The notes beneath the pieces are model-generated. The model worked only from the letters and a program-made list of their open reading frames with translations. It ran no database searches and had not been told where the DNA came from. Shown piece after piece: positions 22,887 through 30,434 of a DNA stretch of 64,000 nucleotides. The DNA comes from Amycolatopsis eburnea. GTDB lineage: Bacteria; Actinomycetota; Actinomycetes; Mycobacteriales; Pseudonocardiaceae. A program made the position numbers and the translations under genes. Location of the stretch: contig NZ_RSEC01000058.1 in the NCBI RefSeq assembly GCF_003937945.1, positions 1,397,668 through 1,461,667 of the forward strand, written 5' to 3'. Position 1 is the first letter of the stretch. Each line of letters starts with the position of its first letter.

Positions 22887-24338
22887 CTACGCGATCGGCC
22901 GGTCCGTCGGCGCGATCGGGGCGGGCAGGAAGTCCCGCCCGGTCAGGAAAGCGTCGACGCCGGCCGCGGCGCTGCGGCCCTCCGCGATCGCCCACACGAT
23001 CAGGGACTGGCCGCGGCCCATGTCGCCGGCCACAAACACGTTGTCCAGGCTGGTCTTGAACGCCTTGTCGCGGGCGACGTTGCCGCGCGCGTCCAGCTCG
23101 ACGCCGAGGTCCTCCAGGAGCCCCTGCTTCTGCGGGCCGAGGAAGCCCATGGCCAGCAGGACGAGCTGCGCGGGCAGCTCGCGCTCGGAACCCTCGACGG
23201 GGACGAACTTGCCGCCCTCGTTGCGCACCTCGACCAGCTTCAGCGCGCGGACCCGGCCGGAGTCGTCGCCCAGGAACTCCTGCGTGTTGACCGCGTACAG
23301 CCGCTCGCCGCCCTCTTCGTGCGCCGAGGACACCCGGTAGATCATCGGGTACGTCGGCCACGGGTGGGCGTCCGACCGCGACTCCGGCGGCTTGGGCATG
23401 ATCTCCAACTGCGTCACCGAACGCGCGCCCTGGCGGTGCGACGTCCCGACGCAGTCCGCGCCGGTGTCGCCGCCGCCGATCACGACCACGTCCAGGCCCG
23501 AAGCGTCGAACGGCGACTTCTCCAGCTCGCCCGAGGCGACCCGGTTGGCCGGCGGCAGGAACTCCATCGCCTGGTGGATGCCGTCCAGCTCCCGGCCCGG
23601 GATCGGCAGGTCGCGCCAGTCGGTCGCGCCACCGGCGAGCACAACGGCGTCGTACGAAGCAGTCAGCTCCTCGGCCGTGACGTCCACGCCGACGTTCACC
23701 GACGTCCGGAACTCCGTGCCCTCGGCGCGCATCTGGTCGAGCCGCCGGTCGAGGCGGGACTTCTCCATCTTGAACTCGGGGATGCCGTAGCGCAGCAGCC
23801 CGCCGATCTTGTCGGCCCGCTCGAGGACCACGACGCTGTGGCCCGCGCGCGTGAGCTGCTGCGCCGCGGCGAGTCCCGACGGACCGGAGCCCACGACCGC
23901 GACCTTCTTGCCGGTGCGGACGGCGGGGACCTCCGGCGTGATCCAGCCTTCTTCGAAGGCGCGGTCGACGATGGAGATCTCGACGCGCTTGATGGTCACC
24001 GGGTCGTCGTTGATCCCGAGCACGCACGCGGTTTCGCACGGGGCAGGGCACAGCGTGCCGGTGAACTCCGGGAAGTTGTTCGTCGCGTGCAGCCGGTCGA
24101 TGGCCTGGCGCCAGTCGTCCCGCCACACCAGCGTGTTCCACTCCGGGATGAGGTTCCCGAGCGGGCAGCCCTGGTGGCAGAACGGGATGCCGCAGTCCAT
24201 GCAGCGGCCGGCCTGCTTCTCCAGCTTCGTCGTCGCGAAGTCTTCGTAGACCTCTCGCCAGTCCATCAGCCGGAGGTCGACGGGACGGCGCTTGGGTTCT
24301 TCGCGCGTGGTGGTCAGAAAGCCCTTGGGGTCAGCCAT
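22887..24338 (-). CDS. gltD: Glutamate synthase (NADPH) small subunit GltD
   Basis: 483 residues. GltD oxidises NADPH on FAD and passes electrons through Fe-S clusters to the large subunit. Seen: two N-terminal cysteine clusters for 4Fe-4S centres (CMDCGIPFCHQGCP and CPAPCETACVLG), an FAD-binding VVGSGPSGLAAAQQL, an NADPH-binding VIGGGDTGADCVG, and a C-terminal VFVAGDMGRGQSL. Length matches the family. Overlaps gltB by 8 bp, so the two are one operon transcribed gltB first. Confidence 0.96.
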   Translation of the reverse strand: MADPKGFLTTTREEPKRRPVDLRLMDWREVYEDFATTKLEKQAGRCMDCGIPFCHQGCPLGNLIPEWNTLVWRDDWRQAIDRLHATNNFPEFTGTLCPAPCETACVLGINDDPVTIKRVEISIVDRAFEEGWITPEVPAVRTGKKVAVVGSGPSGLAAAQQLTRAGHSVVVLERADKIGGLLRYGIPEFKMEKSRLDRRLDQMRAEGTEFRTSVNVGVDVTAEELTASYDAVVLAGGATDWRDLPIPGRELDGIHQAMEFLPPANRVASGELEKSPFDASGLDVVVIGGGDTGADCVGTSHRQGARSVTQLEIMPKPPESRSDAHPWPTYPMIYRVSSAHEEGGERLYAVNTQEFLGDDSGRVRALKLVEVRNEGGKFVPVEGSERELPAQLVLLAMGFLGPQKQGLLEDLGVELDARGNVARDKAFKTSLDNVFVAGDMGRGQSLIVWAIAEGRSAAAGVDAFLTGRDFLPAPIAPTDRPIA

Positions 24339-27300
24339 GTGCGGCCTCCATGATCGCCTCGTTCACGTCGCGCCCGTCGCGCTCGGCCTGCACCTGCGCC
24401 GCGAGCACGCGCTTGTAGTCCTTCGGCATGACCTTCCCGAAGCGGTCGACACCCGCGTCCCAGTCGGCCAGCAGTTCCCGCGCGACCGCGGATTCCGTTT
24501 CGTCGTAGTGCTTTTCCAGCGTCTCGCGCAGGAAGTCCGCGTCCTCGGAGTCGAGCGGGTCGAGGTCGACCATCTCCGGGTTGACGCGGTGCGCGGGCAG
24601 GTCGAGCACGTAGGCGATGCCGCCGGACATGCCGGCCGCGAAGTTGCGCCCGATCGGGCCGAGCACGACCATCCGGCCGCCGGTCATGTACTCGCCGCCG
24701 TGGTCGCCGACGCCTTCGACGACGGCCAGCGCGCCCGAGTTGCGCACGCAGAACCGCTCGCCGACCTTGCCGCGGATGAAGATCTCACCGCTGGTGGCGC
24801 CGTAGGCGATGACGTTGCCCGCGATGATCTGCTCTTCGGCGACGTACTTCGCCTCACGCGGCGGCCGCACGATGAGCCGGCCACCGGAGAGGCCCTTGCC
24901 GACGTAGTCGTTGCCGTCGCCGATCAGCCGCAGCGTGATGCCCTTCGGCACGAACGCGCCGAACGACTGGCCCGCGGTGCCGGTGAAGGTGACGTCGATG
25001 GTGTCGTCGGGCAGGCCTTCGCCGCCCCACCGCTTGGTCAGCTCGGAGCCGAGCATGGTGCCGACGGTCCGGTTGACGTTGCGGACGGGCAGTTCCAGCC
25101 GCACCTTGTCGCCGGAGTTCAACGCGCCTTCGGCCAGCTGGATCAGCGTGTTGTCGAGCGCCTTCTCCAGCCCGTGGTCCTGCAGCGTCTGCTGCAGGCG
25201 CAGGCCCGCCGGCGCCATGTCGGGCACGTGGAAGATCGGCGACAGGTCCAGCCCCGAAGCCTTCCAGTGCTCGATCGCCTTGCGCTTGTCGAGGAACTCG
25301 GCGTGGCCGACCGCCTCGGCGATCGACCGGAAGCCCAGCTCCGCCAGGTACTCCCGCACTTCCTGGGCGATGAACTCGAAGAAGTTGACGACGTACTCGG
25401 CCTTGCCGCTGAACTTCTCGCGCAGCTTCGGGTTCTGCGTCGCGACGCCCACCGGGCACGTGTCGAGGTGGCAGACCCGCATCATGATGCAGCCCGACAC
25501 CACCAGCGGCGCGGTCGCGAAACCGAACTCCTCGGCCCCGAGCAGCGCGGCGACGACGACGTCACGCCCGGTCTTGAGCTGGCCGTCGGTCTGCACGACG
25601 ATCCGGTCGCGCAGCCGGTTGGCCAGCAGCGTCTGCTGCGTCTCGGCCAGGCCCAGCTCCCACGGGCCACCCGCGTGCTTGATCGACGACAGCGGCGACG
25701 CGCCGGTGCCGCCGTCGTGGCCCGAGATGAGCACGACGTCGGCGTGCGCCTTGGACACACCGGCCGCGACCGTGCCGACGCCGACCTCGGACACGAGCTT
25801 CACGTGGATGCGCGCGTTCGGGTTGGCGTTCTTGAGGTCGTGGATCAGCTGGGCGAGGTCCTCGATCGAGTAGATGTCGTGGTGCGGCGGCGGCGAAATC
25901 AAACCCACGCCCGGCGTCGAGAACCGCGTCTTCGCGATCCACGGGTACACCTTCGCGCCGGGCAGCTGCCCGCCCTCGCCGGGCTTCGCGCCCTGCGCCA
26001 TCTTGATCTGGATGTCGTCGGCGTTGACGAGGTACTCGCTCGTGACGCCGAAGCGGCCGGACGCGACCTGCTTCACGGCGCTACGCCGCTCCGGGTCGTA
26101 CAGGCGCTCCGCGTCTTCGCCGCCCTCACCGGTGTTCGACTTGCCGCCGAGGCGGTTCATCGCGATCGCGAGGGTCTGGTGCATCTCCATCGAGATCGAC
26201 CCGTAGGAGATGGCGCCGGTGGCGAACCGCTTGACGATCTCCGAGACCGGCTCGACCTCCTCGATCGGCACCGGCGCGCGCTTGCCGTACTTGAAGTCGA
26301 ACAGCCCGCGCAGCGTCAGCAGCTTCTCGGCCTGGTCGTCGACGGCCTTCGTGTACTCCTTGAAGATCTCGTACTTCCCGGAGCGCGTGGAGTGCTGGAG
26401 CTTGAAGACGGTCTGCGGGTTGAACAGGTGCGGCTCGCCCTCGCGGCGCCACTGGTAGTCCGCGCCGGTCTCCAGCTCGCGGTGCGACGCCCGGACGCCG
26501 TCGGCCGGGAACGCGTACTTGTGCCGCTTCGCGACCTCGTCGGCGAGGGTCTCGAAGCCGACGCCGCCGAGGCGGGACGTCGTGCCGGTGAAGCAGGTCT
26601 CGATGACCTCTTCGCCGAGCCCGATCGCCTCGAAGATCTGCGCGCCGGTGTAGGACGCGACGGTCGAGACGCCCATCTTGGACATCGTCTTGCGGACGCC
26701 CTTGCCGAGCGCCTTGATCAGGTTCTGCGTCGCTTCCTTCGGCGTGACACCCGGGATCAGGCCCTGGTGGGCCATCTCCTCGACGGTCGCCATCGCCAGG
26801 TACGGGTTCACCGCGGCGACGCCGTAGCCGATCAGCAGCGCGATGTGGTGCACCTCGCGCGCGTCGCCCGCCTCGACGATGAGGCCGACCTGCGTACGCG
26901 TCTTCTCGCGGACGAGGTGGTGGTGCACGGCGCCGGTCAGCAGCAGCGAGGGGATCGGCGCGTGGTCTTCGTCGACCCCGCGGTCGGACAGCACGATCAG
27001 CCGCGCGCCGTCCTCGATCGCCTCCGACACCTCGGCGCGGATCTCGTCGAGGCGCTTGAGCAGCGCGTCGCCGCCGCCGTGGACGTTGTAGCGGCCGAGC
27101 ACCGTGACGGCCTGGAACTCGGGCAGGTCGCCGTCGTCGTTGACGTGCACCAGCTTGGCGAGCTGGTCGTTGTCGAGCACCGGGAACGGCAGCACGATCC
27201 GGCGGCAGCTGGCGGCGTCGCCGGTCAGCAGGTTCGGCTCGGCGCCGATCTGCGTACCGAGCGCGGTGACGAGCTCCTCGCGGATTGCGTCCAGCGGCGG

Positions 27301-28902
27301 GTTCGTCACCTGGGCGAAGAGCTGGATGAAGTAGTCGAAGATCAGCCGCGGCCGGCTGGACAGCGTCGCGATCGGCGAGTCGTTGCCCATCGAGCCGATC
27401 GGCTCCGCGCCGGTGCGGGCCATCGGCTCGAGGATGGTGTCGAGCTCCTCCTCGGTGTAGCCGAACGCCTGCTGGCGGCGCACGAGCGCGGCGTGGAGCG
27501 GGACCTCGCGGTCGCGCTCGGGCAGGTCCTCCAGGTGCAGGAGACCGGCCTCGACCCACTCGTCGTAGGGGTGCGCGGTGGCCAGCTCGGTCTTGATCTC
27601 GTCGTCCTCGATGATCCGGCCCTCGGCGGTGTCCACGAGGAACATCCGGCCGGGTTCGAGGCGTCCCTTGCGGACGATCGTCGCCGGGTCGATGTCGAGC
27701 ACGCCGACCTCGGAGGCCAGCACGACGAGGCCGTCGTCGGTCACCCAGTACCGGCCGGGGCGCAGGCCGTTGCGGTCGAGGACCGCGCCGATCTGGGAGC
27801 CGTCGGTGAAGGCGACCAGCGCCGGGCCGTCCCACGGTTCCATCAGCGTCGAGTGGAACTCGTAGAAGGCGCGCCGGGCCGGGTCCATCTCCTGGTGGTT
27901 CTCCCAGGCCTCCGGGATCATCATCAGGACCGAGTGCGGCAGCGAGCGGCCGCCGAGGTGGAGCAGCTCCAGCACCTCGTCGAACGACGCCGAGTCGCTG
28001 GCGCCGCGGGTGATCACCGGGTAGATCCGCTTGAGGTCGCCCGGGACCAGGTCGGTCTCGAGCAGCGCCTCGCGGGCGTCCATCCAGTTGCGGTTGCCGC
28101 GCAGGGTGTTGATCTCGCCGTTGTGCGCGACGTACCGGTACGGGTGCGCCAGCGGCCACGACGGGAAGGTGTTGGTGGAGAAGCGGGAGTGCACCAGGCC
28201 GATGGCGCTGGTGACGCGCTCGTCGGTGAGGTCGGCGAAGAAGCGCTCGACCTGCGGCTCGGTGAGCATTCCTTTGTAGACGATCGTGCGCGAGGACAGC
28301 GACGGGAAGTAGACGTCGTCCTCGACGAGCTCGTGCTCGGCGCGCTTGCGGACGCAGAAGGCGCTGCGCTCGATGTGCAGCGGGTCCGAGTGCTCCGGCT
28401 TCGGGCGGCGCGCGGCGAGGAACAGCTGCGTGAAGTGCGGCATGGTCTCGGCCGCGGTCGGCCCGCAGTGCTCGGTGTGCACCGGCAGCTCGCGCCAGCC
28501 GAGGACGCGCATGTCCTCTTCCGCGGCGATGCGCTCGATGGTCGTCATGGCCCGGCCGCGGCGCTTTTCGTCCTGCGGCAGGAAAGCGGTGCCGACGGCG
28601 TAGGTGCCCGGCTCGGGCAGCTCGAAGTCGACGACTTCGCGGTAGAACTCGTCCGGGACCTGGATGAGCAGTCCCGCGCCGTCCCCGGTGTCCGGTTCGG
28701 CACCCCGCGCCCCGCGGTGTTCCAGGTTGCGCAACGCGACCAGGGCTTTGGCGACGATCGCATGATCGCGCCGCCCGGTCAGGTCGGCGACGAAGGCGAC
28801 ACCGCAGGCGTCGTGTTCGTAGTCGCTCCGGTAGAGGCCTTCGGCCTCGGCGTTGCTGAACTGCTCCCCGGACGGGGGCAGGGAATTGGCACGGTGGGTC
28901 AC
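24331..28902 (-). CDS. gltB: Glutamate synthase (NADPH) large subunit GltB
   Basis: 1,523 residues from a GTG at 28902, with GGGAGG nine nt upstream. The protein makes two glutamates from glutamine and 2-oxoglutarate. Domains: an N-terminal class II glutamine amidotransferase, whose catalytic Cys is exposed after cleavage of about 31 residues (in DYEHDACGVAF), a central domain, an FMN-binding synthase domain (SGHDGGTGASPLSSIKHAG), a 3Fe-4S cluster (CHLDTCPVGVATQNP), and the C-terminal GXGXG beta-helix. All are intact. Promoter must be in the 531-bp upstream gap. Confidence 0.97.
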   Translation of the reverse strand: MTHRANSLPPSGEQFSNAEAEGLYRSDYEHDACGVAFVADLTGRRDHAIVAKALVALRNLEHRGARGAEPDTGDGAGLLIQVPDEFYREVVDFELPEPGTYAVGTAFLPQDEKRRGRAMTTIERIAAEEDMRVLGWRELPVHTEHCGPTAAETMPHFTQLFLAARRPKPEHSDPLHIERSAFCVRKRAEHELVEDDVYFPSLSSRTIVYKGMLTEPQVERFFADLTDERVTSAIGLVHSRFSTNTFPSWPLAHPYRYVAHNGEINTLRGNRNWMDAREALLETDLVPGDLKRIYPVITRGASDSASFDEVLELLHLGGRSLPHSVLMMIPEAWENHQEMDPARRAFYEFHSTLMEPWDGPALVAFTDGSQIGAVLDRNGLRPGRYWVTDDGLVVLASEVGVLDIDPATIVRKGRLEPGRMFLVDTAEGRIIEDDEIKTELATAHPYDEWVEAGLLHLEDLPERDREVPLHAALVRRQQAFGYTEEELDTILEPMARTGAEPIGSMGNDSPIATLSSRPRLIFDYFIQLFAQVTNPPLDAIREELVTALGTQIGAEPNLLTGDAASCRRIVLPFPVLDNDQLAKLVHVNDDGDLPEFQAVTVLGRYNVHGGGDALLKRLDEIRAEVSEAIEDGARLIVLSDRGVDEDHAPIPSLLLTGAVHHHLVREKTRTQVGLIVEAGDAREVHHIALLIGYGVAAVNPYLAMATVEEMAHQGLIPGVTPKEATQNLIKALGKGVRKTMSKMGVSTVASYTGAQIFEAIGLGEEVIETCFTGTTSRLGGVGFETLADEVAKRHKYAFPADGVRASHRELETGADYQWRREGEPHLFNPQTVFKLQHSTRSGKYEIFKEYTKAVDDQAEKLLTLRGLFDFKYGKRAPVPIEEVEPVSEIVKRFATGAISYGSISMEMHQTLAIAMNRLGGKSNTGEGGEDAERLYDPERRSAVKQVASGRFGVTSEYLVNADDIQIKMAQGAKPGEGGQLPGAKVYPWIAKTRFSTPGVGLISPPPHHDIYSIEDLAQLIHDLKNANPNARIHVKLVSEVGVGTVAAGVSKAHADVVLISGHDGGTGASPLSSIKHAGGPWELGLAETQQTLLANRLRDRIVVQTDGQLKTGRDVVVAALLGAEEFGFATAPLVVSGCIMMRVCHLDTCPVGVATQNPKLREKFSGKAEYVVNFFEFIAQEVREYLAELGFRSIAEAVGHAEFLDKRKAIEHWKASGLDLSPIFHVPDMAPAGLRLQQTLQDHGLEKALDNTLIQLAEGALNSGDKVRLELPVRNVNRTVGTMLGSELTKRWGGEGLPDDTIDVTFTGTAGQSFGAFVPKGITLRLIGDGNDYVGKGLSGGRLIVRPPREAKYVAEEQIIAGNVIAYGATSGEIFIRGKVGERFCVRNSGALAVVEGVGDHGGEYMTGGRMVVLGPIGRNFAAGMSGGIAYVLDLPAHRVNPEMVDLDPLDSEDADFLRETLEKHYDETESAVARELLADWDAGVDRFGKVMPKDYKRVLAAQVQAERDGRDVNEAIMEAAHG

Positions 28903-29433
28903 GGCTGGCCGCCTCCCAAGGCGTTGGCGCGACCGGTACTCACTCCATCGTGTGGTTCGAGCTGAACCGGTTAACGAAGTGGTCCGGTACCGCGATGGTC
29001 AGTCGAGAACAGTTGCTGTTGTCGAGGTGCAAGACGCCGCGTGGGACCGGCCGAGCGGCGATGCTCGGAAAACCGGACGCGGTCATCTGGGAGGCCGCAC
29101 GACACTGGGCAGCCGAACATGTCGGGTGCTGCGTGCGCGCAAGACGGACCACTGTGGTGGGGGTCAGCCGAGCGCGCGGTGTTACTCCCGGGTTCGCCGG
29201 GTCTTATGACGATAGTGTGAATTCGCTGTTATCGACATACGTCGTTGCCCCCGGGTGGGAAATGCCACGCTTACGTTGACGGGCCAGGGGGTAGTCCCAT
29301 ATGTCGGGCTGTGGCTCCCGAATGACGTTGCGGGACCCCGCTGACCTGCGGAAACGTCCGTCGCAAGTGGTCCGGGGCACGTGCTTGGACGCCGTGCCGG
29401 GGTGGGAAGCTGGGGGCATGGCGGACTCGTCCG
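28903..29433. other. 531-bp gltB/yigZ divergent spacer
   Basis: Holds the gltB ribosome site (GGGAGG near 28915) and the upstream regions of both flanking genes. Around 29200-29250 the sequence is AT-richer than its neighbours, a likely promoter zone. Short open frames here lack ribosome sites and family resemblance. No repeat or RNA gene seen. Confidence 0.5.
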
Positions 29434-30066
29434 ATGACTGATCGTTATCTCTCCGTGGCTCGATCCGGGGTCCACGAGATCGAGATCAAGCGCTCCCGGT
29501 TCCTCTGCGCGCTCGCCCCGGTGACGTCGGAGGAGGCGGCGCGCGAGTTCATCGCGGGCCGCCGGCGGGCCGATCCGGGAGCGCGGCACCACTGCCACGC
29601 CTTCGTTCTGGGTCCCGACGGCCGCACCCAGCGCTCGAGCGACGACGGCGAGCCGGCCGGCACCGCGGGCACGCCGATGCTCGAAGTCCTGCGCCGCCGC
29701 GAGGTGACCGATGTGGTCGCGGTGGTGACCCGGTACTTCGGCGGGGTGCTGCTGGGCGCGGGTGGACTGATCCGCGCGTACGGACAGTCCGTTTCGGAGG
29801 CACTGGAAGTTGTTGGTGTACTAGAACACCGGCGTCTCGCGTTGGTGGAAGTGGCGGTGAGCTACGACCGCGCGGGCCGGCTCGAGAACGACTTGCGGGC
29901 GTCGCCGTACTTGGTCCACGCGACCCGGTTCGAGGAGCTGGCGCGGTTCGAGGTCGGGCTGGCGCCGGGGGAGGCGCCGGCGTTCGAGAGCTGGCTGGCG
30001 GACCTGACGAACGGCGAAGCGGCGACGACGGCGCTCGGCGACCACTGGGTGACCGGGCGCAGCTGA
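29434..30066 (+). CDS. YigZ/IMPACT-family protein
   Basis: 210 residues, standard for the family. Seen: EIEIKRSRFLCALAPVTSEE, ARHHCHAFVLG, SSDDGEPAGTAGTPML and VTRYFGGVLLGAGGLIRAYG, the conserved core of the UPF0029 N-terminal domain, followed by a second ferredoxin-like domain. The eukaryotic relative IMPACT affects translation via GCN1; bacterial members are implicated in translation-linked or peptide metabolism but have no firm role. Stands alone. Confidence 0.9.
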   Translation: MTDRYLSVARSGVHEIEIKRSRFLCALAPVTSEEAAREFIAGRRRADPGARHHCHAFVLGPDGRTQRSSDDGEPAGTAGTPMLEVLRRREVTDVVAVVTRYFGGVLLGAGGLIRAYGQSVSEALEVVGVLEHRRLALVEVAVSYDRAGRLENDLRASPYLVHATRFEELARFEVGLAPGEAPAFESWLADLTNGEAATTALGDHWVTGRS

Positions 30067-30080
30067 AGCCCCGGGCTGGA

Positions 30081-30185
30081 GGTCAGGGCCCGGGCAAAGT
30101 CGGGCAGCACGGCCGATCCGGACATCCGCGATGTCATGAAAGGGTCGTTCATCTCACCAGACGACATGAACGACCCTTTCATGAC
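30081..30185. repeat. Composite intergenic palindrome, left of the GH92 gene
   Basis: Two parts. 30133-30185 is a perfect 20-bp inverted repeat, GTCATGAAAGGGTCGTTCAT with its complement after 13 nt. 30081-30140 contains a GGGCAAAGTCGGGCAGCAC core that recurs in inverse orientation at 33281-33340. The spacer from 30067 to 30434 holds otherwise only the GH92 operators. Confidence 0.9.
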
Positions 30186-30361
30186 GTCCCGCGGTGCCGG
30201 GTGGTCCACCGGCCCTGACTGGTCCGGTCCGCGGATCGCTTGCTGCGCAACGAACTTTCGGTGCTTCCGCCGGAGGGTCCCGTCGTGGCACCATGTCCTG
30301 CCACCGAGTTCCGGTACCACTTCGATCCCCTCGACGTTGTCAGCGCGGCACCCGCCGACCT

Positions 30362-30394
30362 GACAACGTTGTCACGACGCCCGACAACGTTGTC
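30362..30394 (+). promoter_or_regulatory. Twin LacI-type operators of the GH92 gene
   Basis: GACAACGTTGTC, a perfect 12-bp palindrome, occurs at 30362-30373 and 30383-30394, centres 21 bp apart (two turns), with a related half-site CGACGTTGTCA at 30332-30342. The central CG and shape are those of LacI-family operators of sugar genes. No LacI gene is in the window. Confidence 0.8.
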
Positions 30395-30434
30395 GCCCGG
30401 CGGAAAGCGTGCGACAAGGAGAGGAAGGGTTCCC

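Noticed and set aside
24292..28965. Open frame of more than 1,500 codons on the strand opposite gltB
   Set aside because: It is the antisense shadow of a certain gltB. Its product is an Arg/Val/Asp-rich mixture without family resemblance, which high-GC third positions produce routinely.
28940..29419. Short minus-strand ORFs in the gltB upstream gap
   Set aside because: No ribosome site, no family resemblance, unusual residue mix; more likely untranslated leader.
30133..30185. Factor-independent terminator only
   Set aside because: The arm is 20 bp perfect and copied at 40.9 kb in a different context (upstream of an operon), so it is better described as a repeat family, though it may also stop transcription.
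30240..30434. 65-codon upstream extension of the GH92 frame
   Set aside because: It would bury the export signal, contains the operators, and lacks a ribosome site. The ATG at 30435 has a good site and starts the signal peptide directly.
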